Assembly: GCA_004168015.1 (NCBI GenBank)
Contig: SEYW01000007.1
Location: forward strand, 1 to 64,000
DNA length: 64,000 bases
Direction: 5' to 3'
DNA from: Methylolobus aquaticus
Lineage (GTDB): Bacteria; Pseudomonadota; Gammaproteobacteria; Methylococcales; Methylococcaceae
The notes beneath the pieces are model-generated. The model worked only from the letters and a program-made list of their open reading frames with translations, searched no databases and had not been told where the DNA came from. Positions 1 through 8,141 of this stretch are shown in pieces. Both the position numbers and the translations under genes were made by a program. The number at the start of each line of letters is the position of its first letter. Position 1 is the stretch's first letter.

Positions 1-258
1 AAGGCGCCCTCCCAAACGAGGGCTCCATTAAAAAACGCTGCATAAGGATGTGCGACATGTATGTTGACAAACACCGCACCCGATGCAGCGGCAGGCCGGC
101 GAGGTGAAACCGCGGCCGGCGTGGCATGCGTGGAACAGAGCACACGTCACGCGAAATTTGAGCCTGGCCCCTTTTTTTCCCTTTTTCAGGGCCGGAGCCT
201 ACCGGAGCCCCTTGAACGACTTGTTGGACCAGAAGGAATGGGAATGGCAGCGGGTCAT

Positions 259-2559
259 TTATAAGCTCCTCACGCTAACTATTGGCTTTTCGCATAAATC
301 AATAACGCCTTGTTGCAACTGGATGTTTGACTTGATGCTTTTCTGGACCTTCTTAACATATTTTGCAATTATCTTGGACCTCTCCCCTTTTTGTCTAGAG
401 TACTCGCTAATAATTGCTATCTGTAAATCTAAAGGTATTCTGCCCTTATAGTCAGTTATCATGGTATCGAACGGCCCTCCATTATTTAGCGCTGATAAAA
501 CGCTATTAGTCATGAACAGCTCAATAAGCCCAGTTTCATTTTTATCTAGATGAGGATCGCTAAACAAATCGGTGGCATGCTCCTCAAGGGCTGGCTTGAA
601 ATACTCATACCCAAAAGAGTTCGTGAGCAGATGAGTGATGATACATAGCAGCTGAACCTTTGAAAAAGCTTGCAGCGGGCTACTTATCCTTTTTGATGCT
701 ATATCGTGATAAAGCACTGATGCATCACGTACAGACACCTTAACGGCTTCTGTTATTATGTTGTACGGCGTTAAATATGACGCTAAAAGGAAGCTTCCGT
801 TATGAAATATCCTTAAAAGTCTCGTACTATCCGTTATGACTGATACTTTATTTACTGCTTCTATGAGATCAGGGCAGTCTCTCTTTAACCCAAAGTAAAA
901 AAAGTAGCAGGTCGCCCAGTATATATCGTATATATCTTCAGTTATTGATGCGCTCATATCTCTATTAAGAGAACAGGCATAAAAGTATTCTGCAAATGTT
1001 CTGTGTCTAAATGACATTGTGCGACTGTCTGGATAAATAACGAAAACGTCATTTTTTTTGATAAGCCTGTCAAATGTGGACTGTTTATCTAAAGTTAAGT
1101 TTCTACTATCAAGGTATGCGTGATAAATATCCCGGACCTCATCAATAGCGACGTGCGTAAGCGAGTTATCAATAAAATACTTTGCTATGTTAATAGTGAC
1201 ATTATTGATTACATCATATTCGTTCTGGGACTGTAGGCCTTTTGTCATATCCCACCGCCCCATGACCAACTCCATATATTTCGTATAAAGCTCAGTCATT
1301 GTAGATGGAATCTCTTGAACGTTTTCGTTTAATAACCTGGCGAGCAATATTGCCGAGAATGGCGTTTTTGGAAGAACTTTAAAAAGATGCGACTTTTCCA
1401 AGTCCCTAACCAACCTTTCCTTTATGATCGAGTTTTTACATATATTGTCGACCAAACCAATGACTTGCTTAATCGTGAATTGACACAGGTGATATCTAGT
1501 AAAAACCTTTGCAACCTCTTGCTCTAACTCTGGATCATCTAAACTACGTGACGTAATTATCACCGAAGCCAACCCATTAGGCGCACACGAATCGTGTATC
1601 GCCTTTAATAGGCCTGCCCTGGAGGCATTGTCTGTCTTTAATTCGTCAAACCCGTCTAGCAAGATAAGGATATTGACACTATTAATGTCAGTAACACTGA
1701 TTCTGCAGACTTCTTCTGTTAACTTATTTACATCACTAGACCAGTCTTCAACGAACTCTCTTATTGTAAGTAAAACTGGTATTGTGTTGGTGGCGCTAAA
1801 TGACTCGTTGCTTGCATAATGACTAGCAAGCTTTGCGAGTAGGGTTGACTTTCCCGTACCCATCATGGCTTCAATAAACACGAATCTGTTGCACTTCAAA
1901 GTATCGTGTATCGAAACTCGCTTTTCTATAATTTTCCGCGCTTCATATCCCCTTCTTGGCGAATTTGAGAACTCATTAACAACCAACTCTTGATTGACAT
2001 ACAAACTTGAGTTACTCAGACCTGGAAGAATCGCATTTGACGAAATCAAATCTGCTTTCTTTCGGACAGATCTAAAATATTCGCCTATTTGAACAGAAAT
2101 ATCTAGCCAGTATTCTTTGTAATATTTATCGACGAGGAGCGATATTTTCTCCCCATTAATGAATTTTATATTCTTGTGTTTATATTTATTATGAATTTTT
2201 GTTTGTGCGTTTGCAGTTATTGAGTCATTTGATACCACCCATATCTCGGACAGATATATATTTCTTGTGCCGCCGTCCACTATTCTCCCAATTTCACACT
2301 CATCTATTTGCTTATCAACATCGGTGTGATCCTGTTTAATTACGCCAATCTTGACTATAACCCCAATATATTCGAAATCGTCTAACGTCTCGTCCCTCTT
2401 TGTTATAACGAAGTCTGCACCCATCTCGCTGGGACCATGGGTATATTCGACATTCGTCACATTGGGCAATCGGCCAAACAACACCCTTAATAGCGGATGA
2501 AACCCCCTAATTTCATCACGAATGTCGCTTATTAGGTCCACTTTTGTTTTATTACTCAT
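259..2559 (-). CDS. Nuclease-like / NACHT STAND NTPase, probable defence protein
   Basis: The 766-residue protein has three parts. Residues 1-150 look like a degenerate PD-(D/E)xK nuclease: GADF (D49) is followed by a strand with IVK (K70), so the usual acidic or Gln residue before Lys is replaced. Residues 225-345 are a NACHT core with a P-loop ending GTGKS (234-238), a Walker B ILILLDGFDEL (297-307) and a sensor-like strand ITSR. The rest is a long alpha-helical C-terminus with no repeat I can name. Bacterial NACHT proteins of this build are known anti-phage sensors, with the C-terminus recognising a trigger and the N-terminus acting as effector. The gene is visibly AT-rich with A/T-ending codons, unlike everything to its right, which suggests recent transfer. 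It stands alone, with a weak ribosome site upstream of the start. Confidence 0.8.
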   Translation of the reverse strand: MSNKTKVDLISDIRDEIRGFHPLLRVLFGRLPNVTNVEYTHGPSEMGADFVITKRDETLDDFEYIGVIVKIGVIKQDHTDVDKQIDECEIGRIVDGGTRNIYLSEIWVVSNDSITANAQTKIHNKYKHKNIKFINGEKISLLVDKYYKEYWLDISVQIGEYFRSVRKKADLISSNAILPGLSNSSLYVNQELVVNEFSNSPRRGYEARKIIEKRVSIHDTLKCNRFVFIEAMMGTGKSTLLAKLASHYASNESFSATNTIPVLLTIREFVEDWSSDVNKLTEEVCRISVTDINSVNILILLDGFDELKTDNASRAGLLKAIHDSCAPNGLASVIITSRSLDDPELEQEVAKVFTRYHLCQFTIKQVIGLVDNICKNSIIKERLVRDLEKSHLFKVLPKTPFSAILLARLLNENVQEIPSTMTELYTKYMELVMGRWDMTKGLQSQNEYDVINNVTINIAKYFIDNSLTHVAIDEVRDIYHAYLDSRNLTLDKQSTFDRLIKKNDVFVIYPDSRTMSFRHRTFAEYFYACSLNRDMSASITEDIYDIYWATCYFFYFGLKRDCPDLIEAVNKVSVITDSTRLLRIFHNGSFLLASYLTPYNIITEAVKVSVRDASVLYHDIASKRISSPLQAFSKVQLLCIITHLLTNSFGYEYFKPALEEHATDLFSDPHLDKNETGLIELFMTNSVLSALNNGGPFDTMITDYKGRIPLDLQIAIISEYSRQKGERSKIIAKYVKKVQKSIKSNIQLQQGVIDLCEKPIVSVRSL

Positions 2560-2855
2560 TATCTATATCCCAGCAAGCATTTACCTATCGCCAACTTTGC
2601 GATTTGAATAAGAATCGACAAAAGGGGCCGACAAAAAGGGCGAGGCTCGAATTAGCCTGCAGCGTTTAGACTCGCGAGAAAAGGCCGGTAAGCACATAGA
2701 TCGCGGACCCGACCCAGTAAAGCCGTTCGCAAGATGAACATGGACTTGCCCCCCAAAGGTGATACGAAAAAAACATATCACACCTCTCGAAAAATGTGAT
2801 GCTCGCCGCCGCTAGTCCGCACCAGGCTACCCTCGATCGGCTGCAATCCCCAACA
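2560..2855. other. Intergenic stretch
   Basis: No gene is supported here. Base composition shifts from the AT-rich NACHT gene to the GC-rich srf cluster, so a boundary of the transferred segment probably lies in this interval. Short open frames on the minus strand lack a convincing ribosome site or recognisable sequence. Confidence 0.4.
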
Positions 2856-4088
2856 TCACCCCTCCCTCAACCCATCCGCCGGTTCCACGCGCGCGACGGC
2901 AACCGCGCCGATCATCGACGCGGCCACGGCCAGCAGCTCGGTCAGTAATGCAGCCAGCAGACCATCGCGCCAGGCGAGCCGGCAGACGAATTCGTCGCGG
3001 CCGAGGTCGATCTGGAAGGTGCGATTGATGAGTTCAGCCGATACGGCATAGATACCGAACGCGAGCAGCAAACCGACGCTGGCGATCAGCAATGCCTGGA
3101 CCGATGGGAACACGGTCAGCACGCGCTCACGGACGCCGATCAGGCGTAGCAGTGCAAGTTCTCTCCGCTTGCGGATCACGTTGGCCCACAGGCTGGCGGC
3201 AAGCGACAGCAGGCAGCCGGTCACGCCGACCCCAGCGATCAGCCGGAACAGGAAGCTCAAGGCATGATCGATTTGCTCGACCAGTTCAATGTCCCGGCTT
3301 CGGGTCGTGACCTCGAAACCGGCCGCGCGCAGTTCCTGCGCCAGACCCCGGACGTCATCGAGCGTGCGCGCATACAAGCGGAGCCGCGCATGCGGCGGCC
3401 GGGCACGCGGCCCGGTGGCGCCATCGACTGCGCCGAGTTCAGGCACGGCGAAACCGTCGCGATACGCTTCGCAGGCTTCGAGCAAACCTAACGGCGCGAG
3501 TACCAGCTTGCCGGCAAACACTGCTTCGTCCAGCACCGCGACCACGCGCAGCGGAAATCGCAGTGTCTGGCGCTGCTGACGGTAGACGCGGGCGATGGCG
3601 GCCTCCACCGTGTCACCCGCCTGCACGCCGAGGCGGCGGGCCGCTTCATGGCTCAGCGCGGCCTCGCCGAACCCAGCCGGCACCGGCTCCCCGCTGCCCA
3701 GCAGCGGATCGCCGGGCGCGGTCGGCAACAGGTCGATGTCCTGCAGCATTTCGCCCGGACCTTGCAAGTCCACGGTCGCGGCCAACGAACGCGTGCTGGG
3801 AACCAGAAAGCCCACCTCAGGACGCTGCGCGAGCGTGTCGACCCAGGCCGTATCGAGCGGGCCATTGAACTTCCAGACGATCTCGCGGGCGCGCGGGTCC
3901 GACTGCAGTTGCGCGGTCAGCGTGCCGACGATGCCCGACTTGAGCCCGAACAGCACCAGCAGCGGCGCCAGCACCGCGGCCACGGCCAGCGCCAGACACA
4001 GCGTGACGCGCCACTCGAACCGGCAGTCATGCCAGGCCCAGGCGACGGTACACCGCAGTTGCCGGCTGATGGTCGGTGAGCGCGCCAA
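2856..4088 (-). CDS. ABC transporter permease, FtsX/MacB type
   Basis: This is a membrane permease of about 410 residues. A first membrane helix lies near residues 23-45, followed by a large extracytoplasmic region, and three further helices lie in the C-terminal third; one cytoplasmic loop carries RKRRELALLRLIGV, typical of FtsX/MacB permeases. These proteins work with an ATPase to drive periplasmic or lipoprotein export rather than solute import. The open frame extends upstream to 4238, but that part lies inside the ATPase gene and reads as low-complexity basic sequence. I therefore take TTG at 4088, five bases past the ATPase stop, as the likely start. The gene is last in the minus-strand srf cluster. 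Confidence 0.8.
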   Translation of the reverse strand: MARSPTISRQLRCTVAWAWHDCRFEWRVTLCLALAVAAVLAPLLVLFGLKSGIVGTLTAQLQSDPRAREIVWKFNGPLDTAWVDTLAQRPEVGFLVPSTRSLAATVDLQGPGEMLQDIDLLPTAPGDPLLGSGEPVPAGFGEAALSHEAARRLGVQAGDTVEAAIARVYRQQRQTLRFPLRVVAVLDEAVFAGKLVLAPLGLLEACEAYRDGFAVPELGAVDGATGPRARPPHARLRLYARTLDDVRGLAQELRAAGFEVTTRSRDIELVEQIDHALSFLFRLIAGVGVTGCLLSLAASLWANVIRKRRELALLRLIGVRERVLTVFPSVQALLIASVGLLLAFGIYAVSAELINRTFQIDLGRDEFVCRLAWRDGLLAALLTELLAVAASMIGAVAVARVEPADGLREG

Positions 4089-4092
4089 GGGA

Positions 4093-4899
4093 TCAGCCTG
4101 TCGGAGATTCGGAGCCGGAGACCGCCGGCGAAGCTGATGCCTTTGCAGCACCGGCCCCCACCGGCAACGTGTCCGGACCGGTCGGCGGCACATAGTCGAT
4201 GCAACTCCCGCTGTGTTCCGGCGTTTCGTTCGGCTCAACCACGGCTTCCGGAAGCCCCAGCGTGCGCACCAGTCCCCAATCGTGCGAGACGATGACCAGC
4301 GCGATGCCGAGCGACGCGGCCAATTCCACCATCCGTTGGCAGACCCGCAATGCCTGCGGCGGGTCCAGCGCGGCGGTCGGTTCGTCCGCGAGCACCAACC
4401 GCGGCCGATGCGCGAAGGCCCGCGCGATGGCGACGCGCTGCCGCTCCCCGACCGACAGTTGCTGCGGCATCTTCGCGGCCAACCGCTCGATCGCCAGCCA
4501 CCCCATCAACTCGGCGGCGAAACCGTCTTCGGCCAGACCCAGCAACTGACGTGACACCCGGATGTTTTGCGCGACATTAAGAAACGGCAGCAAACCGCCG
4601 GTTTGCAGCACGTAACCGATTTCACTGGCGCGCAACGCCGACAGCTCGCCATCCGCGCCGCGCCGCCACCAGTCTGCAAGGTCGCAGCAGGTCGCGTCGC
4701 GGCCACGGAATTCGAACACGTCTGCCCGGTCTGGACGCAGCACCAGGCCCAGCAAATCGAGGAACGTGCTCTTGCCGGATCCGCTAGCTCCGGTGACGGC
4801 CACACAGTCGCCGGCGCCCAGCGAGAAGTGCTCGACCCTCAACGTGAAGGCGCCGGGACCGCTGCCGCGCTGACGCTCGACCCTGGCCAGATGCAGCAT
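4093..4899 (-). CDS. ABC transporter ATP-binding protein, LolD/MacB type
   Basis: This cytoplasmic ATPase of about 268 residues powers the adjoining permease. It shows a Walker A GASGSGKST, a Q-loop (VLQTGG), a signature LSVGERQRVAIARA, a Walker B LVLADEPTAALD and an H-loop VIVSHD, all in order. A proline/alanine-rich tail of about 45 residues after the core is longer than usual for LolD-like ATPases. I chose ATG 4899; a GTG at 4920 is possible, and neither has a strong ribosome site. A 181-base gap containing a structured repeat separates it from the secreted vWA gene upstream, so it may have its own promoter. Confidence 0.88.
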   Translation of the reverse strand: MLHLARVERQRGSGPGAFTLRVEHFSLGAGDCVAVTGASGSGKSTFLDLLGLVLRPDRADVFEFRGRDATCCDLADWWRRGADGELSALRASEIGYVLQTGGLLPFLNVAQNIRVSRQLLGLAEDGFAAELMGWLAIERLAAKMPQQLSVGERQRVAIARAFAHRPRLVLADEPTAALDPPQALRVCQRMVELAASLGIALVIVSHDWGLVRTLGLPEAVVEPNETPEHSGSCIDYVPPTGPDTLPVGAGAAKASASPAVSGSESPTG

Positions 4900-4934
4900 T
4901 AGCCGTTCACCGCTACGCACGCGTGGCGGCGGGA

Positions 4935-5036
4935 GCGGAGCGGGACGACAGGACGGCCTGCGGGAGGAAGCCCGCAGTCGAGACTACAGGGAGGTATTGA
5001 CGGCGTGTCCCGGCGGCCCGCTCCGCTCCGGCAACC
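4935..5036. repeat. Structured intergenic repeat, copy 1
   Basis: A 79-base block at 4958-5036 matches 15562-15640 with no length difference and a scatter of substitutions. It holds an inner hairpin CTGCGGG/CCCGCAG (4958-4964 with 4971-4977) and an identical core CTACAGGGAGGTATT. An outer stem pairs GCGGAGCGGG (4935-4944) with CCCGCTCCGC (5017-5026). Copy 2 has an outer stem of different sequence. The conserved fold suggests a dispersed REP- or MITE-like element. Confidence 0.75.
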
Positions 5037-5080
5037 GGAAGGCAGCGAAGCGTCACGATCCGAGGGCGGCAGCCCGGCGG

Positions 5081-7069
5081 TCACGGCAGGGCGTCGATCG
5101 GCACCGGATAGACCGCTTCGCCCGGATCTCTAGAGCCGTCCAGCATGATCCAGCGGTCGGTGTCGTCGTGATAGAGCTGATAGTGGCGCAGCTTGCGCCG
5201 CAACCCGTCGAGGAAGTCCTCCTGCTGGCGCGCGCTGGCGCTCCAGGTCTCCCACTCGTCGGCGGTGAGGTTCATCACCCGACTCTTGTAGGGCAGATCG
5301 TCCAGATATTCGCCGAGCAGCCCCAGATCCGCGAGATTCTTCGCCTTCGGATCGTTCAGCTTCGCCGGGTCGCGCACGATATGCGCTGCCGAGGATCGCA
5401 GCAGGTTGAAGAAATCGGCGGTGTCGTTGCGTTGCGACTCCTCGCCCTTGTCGAGAATCAGCTTGATCGCCTCGCTCAGATTGCTGAGCTCGTTTTTGGT
5501 CAGCAGCACACGGACATCGACCGTCGCGAGTTCCGGGTGGGCGAAGTCGCGATCGGACAGCCACGCCGTGAACAGATCCGGCACCTGGGTGCCCTTCTGC
5601 TGGCCTAGATAGGCGAGCTGCATCGCATGGCCGACCGCCAGCGCGTCGGCCTTAATCTGCTCGTCGGCTTCCTTGGGCTTGCCGCTCTGGACCGACTGGG
5701 CGCTGCCGGCCACGAGTTCGCCGCGAGAGGCGCCCTGCACCATCTGCACGACCGTGTCGGCTAGCGTGTCGACCTGACGGCCGAAGCGCTCGATGGTCCC
5801 CGACTCGATCGGGTAATACAGCGGACGGCGCGCCTGCGGATTCTGCGTCAGCGTCCGGTACTGCTTCTCCGCGCGGGCATGATTGGCCTTGCCCGCCGGC
5901 GTCTTTAGATGCAGGCCGAGCACCGCGACGCCGAGTTGCGCCGCCTCGATCCGAACCTGCTCGGCGCCGAGTTTCGTCTCCGACAACTCGTTCCCGCCAT
6001 CGATGGCACCGGCATCGGTGATCAGCACCACATAGCGGCCACCGAAGTCGTTCCAGTGGACTTGCCGCAGCGCCTCCATGACCCCGGCATAGGCGTCCTC
6101 CTCGAAGCGGGCGCTGGAAACCGTCGCCGCACTGACGCCGGCCACCTTGTCCATGAAGTCCTTGCCGGACTTCACCTCGCCGGGGTTCGCGTACACCTTG
6201 CTGACGTATTCAAGACCGGGCACGGCCTTGGTGCTGGACCGGAAGCCGATCAATCCGAACTTGACCTGCTCGGCCAGGCCCGCCTTCTCGATTTTCGCGG
6301 AAATCCGGCGCACCGCGTCGCGGGTCCGATCGATGTACGGTCCCATCGAAATCGTCGTGTCGATGACGAATACGACGGCGGCGCTGAAGCTGCGGATGAC
6401 CGCGGGCGTTTCCTGCTGCCGCTTCTGCGCTTCGGCCGGCGAGGCATCGCCAGGCTTCGCGGTCACCGAGGCGACCTGCAGCACCCGGACGTTCGCCGGC
6501 GCGCTCAAGGCCTCGGCCTGCAGGATCGGCAGCAGATAGAACTTCTTCGACAGATCGACGTATTCCTTGGGTTCGACCGACACCACGCGCGGATCGGCCT
6601 TGCCCGACTCGACCGACTTCAGCAGCTCGTCGGCTTTCGGGCCGGCATCGGGCGCTTTCAGCAGTCCCATGACGCTGTCATGGCTGTCGAACAGCAAGGC
6701 GCGCGACCGGTTGGCCGGATTCGTGAAGGCCAGCGTCAGTTGCTGCTTCCACGGAATGGTCTGCGCCGCATCCAGCCAGCCGTCGGTGTTGCCGCGGCTG
6801 CTGCCGCCGACTTTCACCCATTGTTTGCCGCCGGCGTCCTGACGCTCATAGACGTAGAACCGGGACAGCGCCACGACGGGCTTACCATCCGCGGCGCCGG
6901 GACTCGCCAAGAGCTTCGCTCCGGGCCGCGTCAGCACCCGCTCGTACAAGGTCTTCTTGCCCGGCAGCAGCAAGGGCTCGGCAGCGGCGGCCAGCGGTGC
7001 CGTGTACAGACTTGTGGCCGCAAACAGCACCATCACCGCGCACGCGACCCATCGACATTGTGGTTTCAC
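5081..7069 (-). CDS. Secreted vWA-domain protein related to the PpkA C-terminus
   Basis: The protein has about 662 residues with an N-terminal signal peptide (hydrophobic stretch, then Ala-rich cleavage region near residue 29). A beta-rich, SH3-like region follows, then a von Willebrand A domain near residues 210-400. The vWA strand reads FVIDTTISMGPYIDRTRD, giving a DxTxS metal site. The C-terminal 250 residues are helical and unrecognised. The arrangement resembles the vWA half of PpkA-type kinases from type VI secretion loci, but no kinase domain is present. The start GTG at 7069 overlaps the upstream stop as GTGA, indicating translational coupling. The open frame continues further upstream only as a shadow of the previous gene. 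Confidence 0.78.
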   Translation of the reverse strand: MKPQCRWVACAVMVLFAATSLYTAPLAAAAEPLLLPGKKTLYERVLTRPGAKLLASPGAADGKPVVALSRFYVYERQDAGGKQWVKVGGSSRGNTDGWLDAAQTIPWKQQLTLAFTNPANRSRALLFDSHDSVMGLLKAPDAGPKADELLKSVESGKADPRVVSVEPKEYVDLSKKFYLLPILQAEALSAPANVRVLQVASVTAKPGDASPAEAQKRQQETPAVIRSFSAAVVFVIDTTISMGPYIDRTRDAVRRISAKIEKAGLAEQVKFGLIGFRSSTKAVPGLEYVSKVYANPGEVKSGKDFMDKVAGVSAATVSSARFEEDAYAGVMEALRQVHWNDFGGRYVVLITDAGAIDGGNELSETKLGAEQVRIEAAQLGVAVLGLHLKTPAGKANHARAEKQYRTLTQNPQARRPLYYPIESGTIERFGRQVDTLADTVVQMVQGASRGELVAGSAQSVQSGKPKEADEQIKADALAVGHAMQLAYLGQQKGTQVPDLFTAWLSDRDFAHPELATVDVRVLLTKNELSNLSEAIKLILDKGEESQRNDTADFFNLLRSSAAHIVRDPAKLNDPKAKNLADLGLLGEYLDDLPYKSRVMNLTADEWETWSASARQQEDFLDGLRRKLRHYQLYHDDTDRWIMLDGSRDPGEAVYPVPIDALP

Positions 7070-8130
7070 TTGAGCCGTTCCTCGCAGTGTTTCAGGGCCT
7101 CCGCCAGACCCGCATCGCCCGGCGCGGCGGCGACCGCCTGCCGGAGCAGCTCGGCGCCATGACTCAGGAACGCGGGATCGCTCGCGCTGCCGCAGTACAA
7201 ACGGCCGGCGCCCAGCTTGCCCTCGGCGTCCCCGGACCGCGCCGCCTCGTCGTACCAGTACGCCGCGGTCTCCCAGTCCGGTTGTGCGGCCGGGCTCCTC
7301 TCGGCTGCCCAGGTCGCGGGATCGTACATTTGCGCGAGCCGGACATAGGCCTTGACGGCGCCGAGACTGCCGGCTTCCTGCAGCAACTGCCGGGCCTGAT
7401 CGAGTTGACCGTTTTCGGTCGCGCGGACTGCAAGGGCCAGGCAGGCCTCGCCGTCGAGACCGGCGCAATTTCGCGGCAAGGTCTCGGCCGGTGGCGTGAC
7501 GGCCATCTCGGGCGCCGCCCCGGGCGCGCAGTGCGGACCGGGAAATCCGGGCACGCGGCAGTCCCACCAGAGCCAGCCGCCGACGGCCGCCAACAGCAAC
7601 AAGGGGATCGCGGTCCACAACACGATGCGCCACCGGCTGCGGTCCTGCACCGGTGGCACTGGCTCGGCCAGCAGCACGACTGGGATCTCGTCCGGCGACT
7701 CGTCAACAAGGTCTTCCGGCTCGGGCTCGGGTGCCGGCGTTTCGACCGCAACCGAGGCAGCCGCGAAGCCTTGCGCCCTCGAACTGAACAGCGGCCGCTG
7801 CAGCTTCAGGGCACCGGCCTGCGGGCCGCCGCCGCAATCGACCGACAAGCGGCACATCACATGCTGCGGCTGCTCGACCAGCGCATCGACGATCTCCGGT
7901 CCGACCGGCAACTCGACCGCCGTCTCGCCGGTAGGCTCGGCGCTCGCGACCGGATGCCAGGCCTCCTGCGCCTGCCAGCGACCACCGGGCCCCAGATAGG
8001 GCAGCGCGTCCTGATTGCGTTCGAGGCAGAACGTCGCGGGCACGGACCCCGCCGGCAGCCCGGCAATGCGGATCACGCCATAGCCCGGACCGCGCGCGGC
8101 ATCGTTCCTCAACTCGCTCCTGATCGCCAC
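7066..8130 (-). CDS. Membrane protein with C-terminal Sel1/TPR-like helices, srf-cluster associated
   Basis: This 354-residue protein begins with a soluble region of about 155 residues (cytoplasmic if the N-terminus is inside). A Pro/Glu-rich linker and one membrane helix near residues 170-190 (IVLWTAIPLLLLAAVGGWLW) follow. The C-terminal domain has alpha-helical repeats resembling Sel1-like repeats (AAYWYDEAARSGDAEGKLGAG) and several Cys. Sel1 repeats are protein-protein scaffolds. The start is GTG 8130, eleven bases after srfC; its stop overlaps the next gene. Similar proteins sit beside srfC in other genomes as far as I know. I do not recognise a specific family name. Confidence 0.65.
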   Translation of the reverse strand: MAIRSELRNDAARGPGYGVIRIAGLPAGSVPATFCLERNQDALPYLGPGGRWQAQEAWHPVASAEPTGETAVELPVGPEIVDALVEQPQHVMCRLSVDCGGGPQAGALKLQRPLFSSRAQGFAAASVAVETPAPEPEPEDLVDESPDEIPVVLLAEPVPPVQDRSRWRIVLWTAIPLLLLAAVGGWLWWDCRVPGFPGPHCAPGAAPEMAVTPPAETLPRNCAGLDGEACLALAVRATENGQLDQARQLLQEAGSLGAVKAYVRLAQMYDPATWAAERSPAAQPDWETAAYWYDEAARSGDAEGKLGAGRLYCGSASDPAFLSHGAELLRQAVAAAPGDAGLAEALKHCEERLK

Positions 8131-8141
8131 GGCTGCCGGTC

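Noticed and set aside
6..23. Hairpin GCCCTC/GAGGGC at the left edge
   Set aside because: It has only a 6-base stem and no T-run or known gene end, so the context needed to call a terminator is missing.
3563..4137. Several plus-strand open frames over the permease gene
   Set aside because: They are antisense frames of a GC-rich gene, rich in Arg, Pro and Ala, with no ribosome site or recognisable domain.
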